Origin: Euwallacea fornicatus
Taxonomy: Eukaryota > Arthropoda > Insecta > Coleoptera > Curculionidae
Length of the DNA: 64,000 nucleotides
Assembly: GCF_040115645.1 (NCBI RefSeq)
Contig: NW_027096043.1
Location: 1 to 64,000, forward strand
Direction: 5' to 3'
A program made the position numbers and the translations under genes. Numbering within the stretch: the first letter of the stretch is position 1; every line of letters starts with the position of its first letter. A model generated the notes under the pieces. It saw only the letters and a list, made by a program, of their open reading frames with translations. It was not told the origin of the DNA and searched no databases. Positions 14,561 to 29,290 of the stretch are shown here, one piece after another.

Positions 14561-15985
14561 GATTGTCTCGTTTTGTGTTTCCAAGATAAACAGTATTTTA
14601 TGTGCTCAAACACACAAGTTTTGTGACTTTTCGGAATTTGTAGCTCGATAACTTCGGCAAATGAACTCCAAAGTTCTTCAACGATGACTCATATTCATTC
14701 TGTGGACGAGATCTTCAACTTGGCACAACACATCATGATTGTATCTTGTTGAGCTTCCAAGATAAATAGTATTTTATGTGCTCAAACACACAAGTTTTGT
14801 GACTTTTCGGAATTTGTAGCTCGATAACTTCGGCAAATGAACTCCAAAGTTCTTCAACGATGACTCATATTCATTCTGTGGACGAGATCTTCAACTTGGC
14901 ACAACACATCATGATTGTATCTTGTTGAGCTTCCAAGATAAATAGTATTTTATGTGCTCAAACACACAAGTTAAGGGACTTTTCAGGATTTGTAGCTCGA
15001 TAACTTCGGCAAATTAACTCCAAAGTTCTTCAACGATGACTCATATTAATCAGATGGACGAGACCTTCAACATGACACAACGCATCATGATTGTTTCGTA
15101 TTGAGTTTCCAAGATAAATAGTATTTTATGTGCTCAAACACACAAGTTAAGGGACTTTTCAGGATTTGTAGCTCGATACCTTCGGCAAATTAACTCCAAA
15201 GTTCTTCAACGATGACTCATATTAATCAGATGGACGAGACCTTCAACATGACACAACGCATCATGATTGTTTCGTATTGAGTTTCCAAGATAAATAGTAT
15301 TTTATGTGCTCAAACACACAAGTTAAGGGACTTTTCAGGATTTGTAGCTCGATAACTTCGGCAAATTAACTCCAAAGTTCTTCAACGATGACTCATATTA
15401 ATCAGATGGACGAGACCTTCAACATGACACAACGCATCATGATTGTTTCGTATTGAGTTTCCAAGATAAATAGTATTTTATGTGCTCAAACACACAAGTT
15501 AAGGGACTTTTCAGGTTTTGTAGCTCGATAACTTCGACAAATGAACTCCAAAGTTCGTCAACGATGACTCATATTCATTCTGTGGACGAGATCTTCAACA
15601 TGACACAACACATCATGATTGTCTCGTTTTGTGTTTCCAAGATAAACAGTATTTTATGTGCTCAAACACACAAGTTTTGTGACTTTTCGGAATTTGTAGC
15701 TCGATAACTTCGGCAAATGAACTCCAAAGTTCTTCAACGATGACTCATATTCATTCTGTGGACGAGATCTTCAACTTGGCACAACACATCATGATTGTAT
15801 CTTGTTCAGCTTCCAAGATAAATAGTATTTTATGTGCTCAAACACACAAGTTTTGTGACTTTTCGGAATTTGTAGCTCGATAACTTCGGCAAATGAACTC
15901 CAAAGTTCGTCAACGATGACTCATATTAATTCTGTGAACGAGATCTTCAACATGACACAACACATCATGATTGTCTCGTTTTGAG
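13280..15985. repeat. Tandem pair of an 8-monomer (1,408 bp) unit
   Basis: The run of monomers at about 13,280 to 14,570 recurs at about 14,690 to 15,980 with an offset of 1,408 bp (8 x 176). It includes the odd types CGATACCTTCGG (13,768 and 15,176), TTTTGTGTTTCC (14,220 and 15,628) and GATAAACAGTAT (14,233 and 15,641). The match stops near 14,575/15,983, where TTTTGTGTTTCC faces TTTTGAGTTTCC. This 8-mer is nested inside the 4,752-bp duplication pattern, so the region has had at least two rounds of amplification. Confidence 0.85.
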
Positions 15986-17171
15986 TTTCCAAGATAAATA
16001 GTATTTTATGTGTTCAAACACACAAGTTTTGTGACTTGTCGGAATTTGTAGCTCGATAACTTCGGGAAATGAACTCCAAAGTTCGTCAACGATGACTCAT
16101 ATTAATTCTGTGAACGAGATCTTCAACATGACACAACACATCATGATTGTCTCGTTTTGAGTTTCCAAGATAAATAGTATTTTATGTGCTCAAACACACA
16201 AGTTAAGGGACTTTTCGGAATTTGTAGCTCGATAACTTCGGGAAATGAACTCCAAAGTTCGTCAACGATGACTCATATTAATTCTGTGGACGAGATCTTC
16301 AACATGACACAACACATCATGATTGTCTCGTTTTGAGTTTCCAAGATAAATAGTATTTTATGTGCTCAAACACACAAGTTAAGGGACTTTTCAGGTTTTG
16401 TAGCTCGATAACTTCGGCAAATGAACTCCAAAGTTCGTCAACGATGACTCATATTCATTCTGTGGACGAGATCTTCAACTTGGCACAACACATCATGATT
16501 GTATCTTGTTGAGCTTCCAAGATAAATAGTATTTTATGTGCTCAAACACACAAGTTTTGTGACTTTTCGGAATTTGTAGCTCGATAACTTCGGCAAATGA
16601 ACTCCAAAGTTCTTCAACGATGACTCATATTCATTCTGTGGACGAGATCTTCAACTTGGCACAACACATCATGATTGTATCTTGTTGAGCTTCCAAGATA
16701 AATAGTATTTTATGTGCTCAAACACACAAGTTAAGGGACTTTTCAGGATTTGTAGCTCGATAACTTCGGCAAATTAACTCCAAAGTTCTTCAACGATGAC
16801 TCATATTAATCAGATGGACGAGACCTTCAACATGACACAACGCATCATGATTGTTTCGTATTGAGTTTCCAAGATAAATAGTATTTTATGTGCTCAAACA
16901 CACAAGTTAAGGGACTTTTCGGAATTTGTAGCTCGATAACTTCGGGAAATGAACTCCAAAGTTCGTCAACGATGACTCATATTAATTCTGTGGACGAGAT
17001 CTTCAACATGACACAACACATCATGATTGTCTCGTTTTGAGTTTCCAAGATAAATAGTATTTTATGTGCTCAAACACACAAGTTAAGGGACTTTTCAGGT
17101 TTTGTAGCTCGATAACTTCGGCAAATGAACTCCAAAGTTCGTCAACGATGACTCATATTCATTCTGTGGAC

Positions 17172-19310
17172 GAGATCTTCAACTTGGCACAACACATCAT
17201 GATTGTATCTTGTTGAGCTTCCAAGATAAATAGTATTTTATGTGCTCAAACACACAAGTTAAGGGACTTTTCAGGTTTTGTAGCTCGATAACTTCGACAA
17301 ATGAACTCCAAAGTTCATCAACGATGACTCATATTCATTCTGTGGACGAGATCTTCAACTTGGCACAACACATCATGATTGTATCTTGTTCAGCTTCCAA
17401 GATAAATAGTATTTTATGTGCTCAAACACACAAGTTAAGGGACTTTACAGGTTTTGTAGCTCGATAACTTCGACAAATGAACTCCAAAGTTCGTCAACGA
17501 TGACTCATATTCATTCTGTGGACGAGATCTTCAACTTGGCACAACACATCATGATTGTATCTTGTTCAGCTTCCAAGATAAATAGTATTTTATGTGCTCA
17601 AACACACAAGTTAAGGGACTTTTCAGGATTTGTAGCTCGATAACTTCGACAAATGAACTCCAAAGTTCGTCAACGATGACTCATATTCATTCTGTGGACG
17701 AGATTTTCAACATGACACAACACATCATGATTGTTTCGTGTTGAGTTTCCATGATAAATAGTATTTTATGTGCTCAAACACACAAGTTAAGGGACTTTTC
17801 AGGTTTTGTAGCTCGATAACTTCGGCAAATTAACTCCAAAGTTATTCAACGATGACTCATATTAATCAGGTGGACGAGACCTTCAACATGACACAACGCA
17901 TCATGATTGTTTCGTATTGAGTTTCCATGATAAATAGTATTTTATGTGCTCAAACACACAAGTTAAGGGACTTTTCAGGTTTTGTAGCTCGATAACTTCG
18001 GCAAATGAACTCCAAAGTTCGTCAACGATGACTCATATTCATTCTGTGGACGAGATCTTCAACTTGGCACAACACATCATGATTGTATCTTGTTGAGCTT
18101 CCAAGATAAATAGTATTTTATGTGCTCAAACACACAAGTTTTGTGACTTTTCGGAATTTGTAGCTCGATAACTTCGGCAAATGAACTCCAAAGTTCTTCA
18201 ACGATGACTCATATTCATTCTGTGGACGAGATCTTCAACTTGGCACAACACATCATGATTGTATCTTGTTGAGCTTCCAAGATAAATAGTATTTTATGTG
18301 CTCAAACACACAAGTTAAGGGACTTTTCAGGATTTGTAGCTCGATAACTTCGGCAAATTAACTCCAAAGTTCTTCAACGATGACTCATATTAATCAGATG
18401 GACGAGACCTTCAACATGACACAACGCATCATGATTGTTTCGTATTGAGTTTCCAAGATAAATAGTATTTTATGTGCTCAAACACACAAGTTAAGGGACT
18501 TTTCAGGATTTGTAGCTCGATACCTTCGGCAAATTAACTCCAAAGTTCTTCAACGATGACTCATATTAATCAGATGGACGAGACCTTCAACATGACACAA
18601 CGCATCATGATTGTTTCGTATTGAGTTTCCAAGATAAATAGTATTTTATGTGCTCAAACACACAAGTTAAGGGACTTTTCAGGATTTGTAGCTCGATAAC
18701 TTCGGCAAATTAACTCCAAAGTTCTTCAACGATGACTCATATTAATCAGATGGACGAGACCTTCAACATGACACAACGCATCATGATTGTTTCGTATTGA
18801 GTTTCCAAGATAAATAGTATTTTATGTGCTCAAACACACAAGTTAAGGGACTTTTCAGGTTTTGTAGCTCGATAACTTCGACAAATGAACTCCAAAGTTC
18901 GTCAACGATGACTCATATTCATTCTGTGGACGAGATCTTCAACATGACACAACACATCATGATTGTCTCGTTTTGTGTTTCCAAGATAAACAGTATTTTA
19001 TGTGCTCAAACACACAAGTTTTGTGACTTTTCGGAATTTGTAGCTCAATAACTTCGGCAAATGAACTCCAAAGTTCTTCAACGATGACTCATATTCATTC
19101 TGTGGACGAGATCTTCAACTTGGCACAACACATCATGATTGTATCTTGTTCAGCTTCCAAGATAAATAGTATTTTATGTGCTCAAACACACAAGTTTTGT
19201 GACTTTTCGGAATTTGTAGCTCGATAACTTCGGCAAATGAACTCCAAAGTTCGTCAACGATGACTCATATTAATTCTGTGAACGAGATCTTCAACATGAC
19301 ACAACACATC
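17172..19310. repeat. Right copy of the 27-monomer (4,752 bp) duplication
   Basis: This matches about 12,420 to 14,560 shifted by 4,752 bp, with very few differences by eye. One is AGCTCAATAAC at about 19,045, facing AGCTCGATAAC at 14,293. After about 19,180 the succession fits the 15.5 to 16.1 kb monomers better, at an offset of 3,344 bp (19 x 176). The copy therefore looks like a join of two earlier neighbours rather than a simple block copy. Confidence 0.82.
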
Positions 19311-22300
19311 ATGATTGTCTCGTTTTGAGTTTCCAAGATAAATAGTATTTTATGTGTTCAAACACACAAGTTTTGTGACTTGTCGGAATTTGTAGCTCGA
19401 TAACTTCGGGAAATGAACTCCAAAGTTCGTCAACGATGACTCATATTAATTCTGTGAACGAGATCTTCAACATGACACAACACATCATGATTGTCTCGTT
19501 TTGAGTTTCCAAGATAAATAGTATTTTATGTGCTCAAACACACAAGTTTTGTGACTTTTCGGAATTTGTAGCTCGATAATTTCGGCAAATGAACTCCAAA
19601 GTTCGTCAACGATGACTCATATTAATTCTGTGAACGAGATCTTCAACATGACACAACACATCATGATTGTCTCGTTTTGAGTTTCCAAGATAAATAGTAT
19701 TTTATGTGCTCAAACACACAAGTTTTGTGACTTTTCGGAATTTGTAGCTCGATAACTTCGGCAAATGAACTCCAAAGTTCGTCAACGATGACTCATATTA
19801 ATTCTGTGAACGAGATCTTCAACATGACACAACACATCATGATTGTCTCGTTTTGAGTTTCCAAGATAAATAGTATTTTATGTGTTCAAACACACAAGTT
19901 TTGTGACTTGTCGGAATTTGTAGCTCGATAACTTCGGGAAATGAACTCCAAAGTTCGTCAACGATGACTCATATTAATTCTGTGAACGAGATCTTCAACA
20001 TGACACAACACATCATGATTGTCTCGTTTTGAGTTTCCAAGATAAATAGTATTTTATGTGCTCAAACACACAAGTTTTGTGACTTTTCGGAATTTGTAGC
20101 TCGATAATTTCGGCAAATGAACTCCAAAGTTCGTCAACGATGACTCATATGAATTCTGTGAACGAGATCTTCAACATGACACAACACATCATGATTGTTT
20201 CGTGTTGAGTTTCCAAGATAAATAGTATTTTATGTGCTCAAACACACAAGTTTTGTGACTTTTCAGGTTTTGTAGCTCGATAACTTCGGCAAATGAACTC
20301 CAAAGTTCTTCAACGATGACTCATATTAATCAGATGGACGAGACCTTCAACATGACACAACGCATCATGATTGTCTCGTGTTGAGTTTCCAAGATAAATA
20401 GTATTTTATGTGCTCAAACACACAAGTTTTGTGACTTTTCGGAATTTGTAGCTCGATAACTTCGGCAAATGAACTCCAAAGTTCTTCAACGATGACTCAT
20501 ATTCATTCTGTGGACGAGATCTTCAACTTGGCACAACACATCATGATTGTATCTTGTTGAGCTTCCAAGATAAATAGTATTTTATGTGCTCAAACACACA
20601 AGTTAAGAGACTTTTCAGGATTTGTAGCTCGATAACTTCGGCAAATGAACTCCAAAGTTCGTCAACGATGACTTATATTAATTCTGTGGTCGAGATCTTC
20701 AACATGACACAACACATCATGATTGTTTCGTGTTGAGTTTCCAAGATAAATACTATTTTATGTGCTCAAACACACAAGTTTTGTGACTTTTCGGAATTTG
20801 TAGCTCGATAACTTCGGCAAATGAACTCCAAAGTTCGTCAACGATGACTCATATTAATTCTGTGAACGAGATCTTCAACATGACACAACACATCATGATT
20901 GTCTCGTTTTGAGTTTCCAAGATAAATAGTATTTTATGTGTTCAAACACACAAGTTTTGTGACTTGTCGGAATTTGTAGCTCGATAACTTCGGGAAATGA
21001 ACTCCAAAGTTCGTCAACGATGACTCATATTAATTCTGTGAACGAGATCTTCAACATGACACAACACATCATGATTGTCTCGTTTTGAGTTTCTAAGATA
21101 AATAGTATTGTATGTGCTCAAACACACAAGTTTTGTGACTTTCCGGAATTTGTAGCTCGATAATTTCGGCAAATGAACTCCAAAGTTCGTCAACGATGAC
21201 TCATATTAATTCTGTGAACGAGATCTTCAACATGACACAACACATCATGATTGTCTCGTTTTGAGTTTCCAAGATAAATAGTATTTTATGTGCTCAAACA
21301 CACAAGTTAAGGGACTTTTCAGGATTTGTAGCTCGATAACTTCGGCAAAGTAACTCCAAAGTTCTTCAACGATGACTCATATTAATCAGATGGACGAGAC
21401 CTTCAACATGACACAACGCATCATGATTGTTTCGTATTGAGTTTCCAAGATAAATAATATTTTATGTGCTCAAACACACAAGTTAAGGGACTTTTCAGGT
21501 TTTGTAGCTCGATAACTTCGACAAATGAACTCCAAAGTTCGTCAACGATGACTCATATTCATTCTGTGGACGAGATCTTCAACATGACACAACACATCAT
21601 GATTGTCTCGTTTTGTGTTTCCAAGATAAACAGTATTTTATGTGCTCAAACACACAAGTTAAGGGACTTTTCAGGATTTGTAGCTCGATAACTTCGGCAA
21701 ATTAACTCCAAAGTTCTTCAACGATGACTCATATTAATCAGATGGACGAGACCTTCAACATGACACAACGCATCATGATTGTTTCGTATTGAGTTTCCAA
21801 GATAAATAGTATTTTATGTGCTCAAACACACAAGTTAAGGGACTTTTCAGGATTTGTAGCTCGATACCTTCGGCAAATTAACTCCAAAGTTCTTCAACGA
21901 TGACTCATATTAATCAGATGGACGAGACCTTCAACATGACACAACGCATCATGATTGTTTCGTATTGAGTTTCCAAGATAAATAGTATTTTATGTGCTCA
22001 AACACACAAGTTATGGGACTTTTCAGGTTTTGTAGCTCGATAACTTCGACAAATGAACTCCAAAGTTCGTCAACGATGACTCATATTCATTCTGTGGACG
22101 AGATCTTCAACATGACACAACACATCATGATTGTCTCGTTTTGTGTTTCCAAGATAAACAGTATTTTATGTGCTCAAACACACAAGTTTTGTGACTTTTC
22201 AGGTTTTGTAGCTCGATAACTTCGGCAAATGAACTCCAAAGTTCTTCAACGATGACTCATATTAATCAGATGGACGAGACCTTCAACATGACACAACGCA

Positions 22301-25300
22301 TCATGATTGTCTCGTGTTGAGTTTCCAAGATAAATAGTATTTTATGTGCTCAAACACACAAGTTTTGTGACTTTTCGGAATTTGTAGCTCGATAACTTCG
22401 GCAAATGAACTCCAAAGTTCTTCAACGATGACTCATATTCATTCTGTGGACGAGATCTTCAACTTGGCACAACACATCATGATTGTATCTTGTTCAGCTT
22501 CCAAGATAAATAGTATTTTATGTGCTCAAACACACAAGTTAAGGGACTTTTCAGGATTTGTAGCTCGATAACTTCGACAAATGAACTCCAAAGTTCGTCA
22601 ACGATGACTCATATTCATTCTGTGGACGAGATTTTCAACATGACACAACACATCATGATTGTATCTTGTTGAGCTTCCAAGATAAATAGTATTTTATGTG
22701 CTCAAACACACAAGTTAAGAGACTTTTCAGGATTTGTAGCTCGATAACTTCGGCAAATGAACTCCAAAGTTCGTCAACGATGACTCATATTAATTCTGTG
22801 GTCGAGATCTTCAACATGACACAACACATCATGATTGTCTCGTTTTGAGTTTCCAAGATAAATAGTATTGTATGTGCTCAAACACACAAGTTTTGTGACT
22901 TTTCGGAATTTGTAGCTCGATAATTTCGGCAAATGAACTCCAAAGTTCGTCAACGATGACTCATATGAATTCTGTGAACGAGATCTTCAACATGACACAA
23001 CACATCATGATTGTTTCGTGTTGAGTTTCCAAGATAAATAGTATTTTATGTGCTCAAACACACAAGTTTTGTGACTTTTCAGGTTTTGTAGCTCGATAAC
23101 TTCGGCAAATGAACTCCAAAGTTCTTCAACGATGACTCATATTAATCAGATGGACGAGACCTTCAACATGACACAACGCATCATGATTGTCTCGTGTTGA
23201 GTTTCCAAGATAAATAGTATTTTATGTGCTCAAACACACAAGTTTTGTGACTTTTCGGAATTTGTAGCTCGATAACTTCGGCAAATGAACTCCAAAGTTC
23301 TTCAACGATGACTCATATTAATTCTGTGGTCGAGATCTTCAACATGACACAACACATCATGATTGTTTCGTGTTGAGCTTCCAAGATAAATAGTATTTTA
23401 TGTGTTCAAACATACAAGTTTTGTGACTTTTCGGAATTTGTAGCTCGATAACTTCGGCAAATGAACTCCAAAGTTCGTCAACGATGACTCATATTAATTC
23501 TGTGAACGAGATCTTCAACATGACACAACACATCATGATTGTCTCGTTTTGAGTTTCCAAGATAAATAGTATTGTATGTGCTCAAACACACAAGTTTTGT
23601 GACTTTTCGGAATTTGTAGCTCGATAATTTCGGCAAATGAACTCCAAAGTTCGTCAACGATGACTCATATGAATTCTGTGAACGAGATCTTCAACATGAC
23701 ACAACACATCATGATTGTTTCGTGTTGAGTTTCCAAGATAAATACTATTTTATGTGCTCAAACACACAAGTTTTGTGACTTTTCGGAATTTGTAGCTCGA
23801 TAACTTCGGCAAATGAACTCCAAAGTTCGTCAACGATGACTCATATTAATTCTGTGAACGAGATCTTCAACATGACACAACACATCATGATTGTCTCGTT
23901 TTGAGTTTCCAAGATAAATAGTATTGTATGTGCTCAAACACACAAGTTTTGTGACTTTTCGGAATTTGTAGCTCGATAATTTCGGCAAATGAACTCCAAA
24001 GTTCGTCAACGATGACTCATATGAATTCTGTGAACGAGATCTTCAACATGACACAACACATCATGATTGTTTCGTGTTGAGTTTCCAAGATAAATAGTAT
24101 TTTATGTGCTCAAACACACAAGTTTTGTGACTTTTCAGGTTTTGTAGCTCGATAACTTCGGCAAATGAACTCCAAAGTTCTTCAACGATGACTCATATTA
24201 ATCAGATGGACGAGACCTTCAACATGACACAACGCATCATGATTGTCTCGTGTTGAGTTTCCAAGATAAATAGTATTTTATGTGCTCAAACACACAAGTT
24301 TTGTGACTTTTCGGAATTTGTAGCTCGATAACTTCGGCAAATGAACTCCAAAGTTCTTCAACGATGACTCATATTAATTCTGTGGTCGAGATCTTCAACA
24401 TGACACAACACATCATGATTGTTTCGTGTTGAGCTTCCAAGATAAATAGTATTTTATGTGTTCAAACATACAAGTTTTGTGACTTTTCGGAATTTGTAGC
24501 TCGATAACTTCGGCAAATGAACTCCAAAGTTCTTCAACGATGACTCATATTAATTCTGTGGACGAGATCTTCAACATGACACAACACATCATGATTGTTT
24601 CGTGTTGAGTTTCCAAGATAAACAGTATTTTATGTGCTCAAACACACAAGTTAAGGGACTTTTCAGGATTTGTAGCTCGATAACTTCGGCAAATGAACTC
24701 CAAAGTTCGTCAACGATGACTCATATTAATTCTGTGGGCGAGATCTTCAACATGACACAACACATCATGATTGTTTCGTGTTGAGTTTCCAAGATAAATA
24801 CTATTTTATGTGCTCAAACACACAAGTTTTGTGACTTTTCGGAATTTGTAGCTCGATAACTTCGGCAAATGAACTCCAAAGTTCGTCAACGATGACTCAT
24901 ATTAATTCTGTGAACGAGATCTTCAACATGACACAACACATCATGATTGTCTCGTTTTGAGTTTCCAAGATAAATAGTATTTTATGTGTTCAAACACACA
25001 AGTTTTGTGACTTGTCGGAATTTGTAGCTCGATAACTTCGGGAAATGAACTCCAAAGTTCGTCAACGATGACTCATATTAATTCTGTGAACGAGATCTTC
25101 AACATGACACAACACATCATGATTGTCTCGTTTTGAGTTTCCAAGATAAATAGTATTTTATGTGCTCAAACACACAAGTTTTGTGACTTTTCGGAATTTG
25201 TAGCTCGATAATTTCGGCAAATGAACTCCAAAGTTCGTCAACGATGACTCATATTAATTCTGTGAACGAGATCTTCAACATGACACAACACATCATGATT

Positions 25301-27334
25301 GTCTCGTTTTGAGTTTCCAAGATAAATAGTATTTTATGTGCTCAAACACACAAGTTTTGTGACTTTTCGGAATTTGTAGCTCGATAACTTCGGCAAATGA
25401 ACTCCAAAGTTCTTCAACGATGACTCATATTAATTCTGTAGACGTGATCTTCAACATGACACAACACATCATGATTGTTTCGTGTTGAGTTTCCAAGATA
25501 AATAGTATTTTATGTGCTCAAACACACAAGTTAAGGGACTTTTCAGGATTTGTAGCTCGATAACTTCGACAAATGAACTCCAAAGTTCTTCAACGATGAC
25601 TCATATTAATTCTGTGGACGAGATCTTCAACATAACACAACGCATCATGATTGTTTCGTGTTGAGTTTCCAAGATAAATAGTATTTTATGTGCTCAAACA
25701 CACAAGTTAAGGGACTTTTCAGGATTTGTAGATCGATAACTTCGACAAATGAACTCCAAAGTTCTTCAACGATGACTCATATTAATTCTGTGGACGAGAT
25801 CTTCAACATAACACAACGCATCATGATTGTTTCGTGTTGAGTTTCCAAGATAAATAGTATTTTATGTGCTCAAACACACAAGTTTTGTGACTTTTCGGAA
25901 TTTGTGGCTCGATAACTTCGGGAAATGAATTCCAAAGTTCTTCAACGATGACTCACATTAATCAGGTGGACGAGATCTTCGACATAACACAACACATCAA
26001 GATTGTCTCGTTTTGAGTTTCCAAGATAAATAGTATTTTATGTGCTCAAACACACAAGTTTTGTGACATTTCAGGTTTGGAGCTCGATAACTTCGGCAAA
26101 TGAACTCCAAAGTTCTTCAACGGTGACTCATATTAATCAGGTGGACGAGAACTTCAACTTGGCACAACACATCATGATTGTATCTTGTTGAGCTTCAAAG
26201 ATAAATAGTATTTTACGTGCTCAAACACACAAGTTTTGTGACTTTTCGGAATTTGTAGCTCGATAACTTCGGCAAATGAACTCCAAAGTTCTTCAACGAT
26301 GACTCATATTAATTCTGTAGACGAGATCTTCAACATGACACAACACATCATGATTGTTTCGTGTTGAGTTTCCAAGATAAATAGTATTTTATGTGCTCAA
26401 ACACACAAGTTAAGGGACTTTTCAGGATTTGTAGCTCGATAACTTCGACAAATGAACTCCAAAGTTCTTCAACGATGACTCATATTAATCAGGTGGTCGA
26501 GATCTTCATCATGACACACCACATCATGATTGTTTCGTGTTGAGTTTCCAAGATAAATAGTATTTTATGTGCTCAAACACACAAGTTTTGTGACTTTTCG
26601 GAATTTGTAGCTCGATAACTTCGGGAAATGAACTCCAAAGTTCTTCAACGATGACTCATATTAATTCTGTGGACGAGATCTTCAACATGACACAACACAT
26701 CAAGATTGTCTCGTTTTGAGTTTCCAAGATAAATAGTATTTTATGTGCTCAAACACACAAGTTTTGTGACATTTCAGGTTTGGAGCTCGATAACTTCGGC
26801 AAATGAACTCCAAAGTTCTTCAACGGTGACTCATATTAATCAGGTGGACGAGATCTTCATCATGACACAACACATCATGATTGTTTCGTGTTGAGTTTCC
26901 AAGATAAATAGTATTTTATGTGCTCAAACACACAACTTAAGAGACTTTTCAGGATTTGTAGCTCGATAACTTCGGCAAATGAACTCCAAAGTTCTTCAAC
27001 GATGACTCATATTAATTCTGTGGACGAGATCTTCAACATAACACAACGCATCATGATTGTTTCGTGTTGAGTTTCCAAGATAAATAGTATTTTATGTGCT
27101 CAAACACACAAGTTTTGTGACATTTCAGGTTTGGAGCTCGATAACTTCGGCAAATGAACTCCAAAGTTCTTCAACGGTGACTCATATTAATCAGGTGGTC
27201 GAGATCTTCATCATGACACACCACATCATGATTGTTTCGTGTTGAGTTTCCAAGATAAATAGTATTTTATGTGCTCAAACACACAAGTTTTGTGACTTTT
27301 CGGAATTTGTAGCTCGATAACTTCGGGAAATGAA

Positions 27335-29290
27335 CTCCAAAGTTCTTCAACGATGACTCATATTAATTCTGTGGACGAGATCTTCGACATAACACAACGC
27401 ATCATGATTGTTTCGTGTTGAGTTTCCAAGATAAATAGTATTTTATGTGCTCAAACACACAAGTTAAGGGACTTTTCAGGATTTGTAGATCGATAACTTC
27501 GACAAATGAACTCCAAAGTTCTTCAACGATGACTCATATTAATTCTGTGGACGAGATCTTCAACATAACACAACGCATCATGATTGTTTCGTGTTGAGTT
27601 TCCAAGATAAATAGTATTTTATGTGCTCAAACACACAAGTTTTGTGACTTTTCGGAATTTGTGGCTCGATAACTTCGGGAAATGAATTCCAAAGTTCTTC
27701 AACGATGACTCATATTAATCAGGTGGACGAGATCTTCAACATGACACAACACATCATGATTGTTTCGTGTTGAGTTTCCAAGATAAATAGTATTTTATGT
27801 GCTCAAACACACAAGTTAAGGGACTTTTCAGGATTTGTAGCTCGATAACTTCGACAAATGAACTCCAAAGTTCTTCAACGATGACACATATTAATTCTGT
27901 GGACGAGATCTTCAACATGACACAACACATCATGATTGTCTCGTTTTGAGTTTCCAAGATAAATAGTATTTTATGTGCTCAAACACACAAGTTTTGTGAC
28001 ATTTCAGGTTTGGAGCTCGATAACTTCGGCAAATGAACTCCAAAGTTCTTCAACGATGACTCATATTAATTCTGTGGACGAGATCTTCATCATGACACAA
28101 CACATCATGATTGTTTCGTGTTGACTTTCCAAGATAAATAGTATTTTATGTGCTCAAACACACAACTTAAGAGACTTTTCAGGATTTGTAGCTCGATAAC
28201 TTCGGCAAATGAACTCCAAAGTTCTTCAACGATGACTCATATTAATTCTGTGGACGAGATCTTCAACATGACACAACACATCATGATTGTATCTTGTTAA
28301 GTTTCCAAGATAAATAGTATTTTATGTGCTCAAACACACAAGTTAAGGGACTTTTCAGGTTTTGTAGCTCGATAACTTCGGCAAATTAACTCCAAAGTTC
28401 TTCAACGATGACTCATATTAATCAGATGGACGAGACCTTCAACATGACACAACGCATCATGATTGTTTCGTATTGAGTTTCCAAGATAAATAGTATTTTA
28501 TGTGCTCAAACACACAAGTTAAGGGACTTTTCAGGATTTGTAGCTCGATACCTTCGGCAAATTAACTCCAAAGTTCTTCAACGATGACTCATATTAATCA
28601 GATGGACGAGACCTTCAACATGACACAACGCATCATGATTGTTTCGTATTGAGTTTCCAAGATAAATAGTATTTTATGTGCTCAAACACACAAGTTAAGG
28701 GACTTTTCAGGTTTTGTAGCTCGATAACTTCGACAAATGAACTCCAAAGTTCGTCAACGATGACTCATATTCATTCTGTGGACGAGATCTTCAACATGAC
28801 ACAACACATCATGATTGTCTCGTTTTGAGTTTCCAAGATAAACAGTATTTTATGTGCTCAAACACACAAGTTTTGTGACTTTTCAGGTTTTGTAGCTCGA
28901 TAACTTCGGCAAATGAACTCCAAAGTTCTTCAACGATGACTCATATTAATCAGATGGACGAGACCTTCAACATGACACAACACATCAAGATTGTTTCGTT
29001 TTGAGTTTCCAAGATAAACAGTATTTTATGTGCTCAAACACACAAGTTTTGTGACATTTCAGGTTTGGAGCTCGATAACTTCGGCAAATGAACTCCAAAG
29101 TTCTTCAACGGTGACTCATATTAATCAGTTGGACGAGATCTTCATCATGACACAACACATCATGATTGTTTCGCGTTGAGTTTCCAAGATAAATAGTATT
29201 TTATGTGCTCAAACACACAAGTTAAGAGACTTTTCAGGATTTGTAGCTCGATAACTTCGGCAAATGAACTCCAAAGTTCTTCAACGATGA
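27335..29290. repeat. Left copy of a ~2-kb block repeated 3,516 bp to the right
   Basis: The marker series GTAGATCGATAAC (27,485 and 31,001), AATTTGTGGCTCG, ATGACACATATT, TATCTTGTTAAG and CGATACCTTCGG recurs with an offset of 3,516 bp. That is 20 x 176 minus 4, because four 175-bp monomers lie between. The right copy runs from about 30,850 to 32,805. Beyond it one extra monomer carrying GACAAAACAC (about 32,840) shifts the offset to 3,692. GATCTTCGAC at about 27,380 faces GATCTTCAAC in the right copy. Confidence 0.85.

Larger units (their letters stand above)
12241..25420. repeat. Satellite sub-domain 2: AAGGGAC / ATTCATTCTG / TTGGCAC monomers
   Basis: From about 12.24 kb many monomers read CAAGTTAAGGGAC, CATATTCATTCTG, CTTCAACTTGGCAC and GTATCTTGTTGAGC or GTATCTTGTTCAGC, interleaved with sub-domain 1 types. 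A second recurring type reads AAATTAACTCC with ATCAGATGGACGAGACC and CGTATTGAG. From about 19.3 kb sub-domain 1 type monomers return in mixture. Other rare variants mark short local duplications: AGTATTGTATG (21,107, 22,867, 23,571, 23,925) and AATACTATTTTA (about 20,751, 23,742, 24,798). No 175-bp GTTTGGAG monomer occurs between 12.2 and 26.0 kb. Boundaries are approximate. Confidence 0.78.

Noticed and set aside
12488..24784. Series of similar open frames of about 60-75 codons on the plus strand beginning ATGTGCTCAAAC (also 36,060-36,287)
   Set aside because: They lie wholly inside satellite monomers. Because 176 is not a multiple of three, each frame runs through a bit more than one monomer and stops at the TAA of CTCGATAAC. 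They appear only where a TGA is lost by a subtype variant such as TTGTTCAGC or TTTTGTGTT. There is no coding signature.
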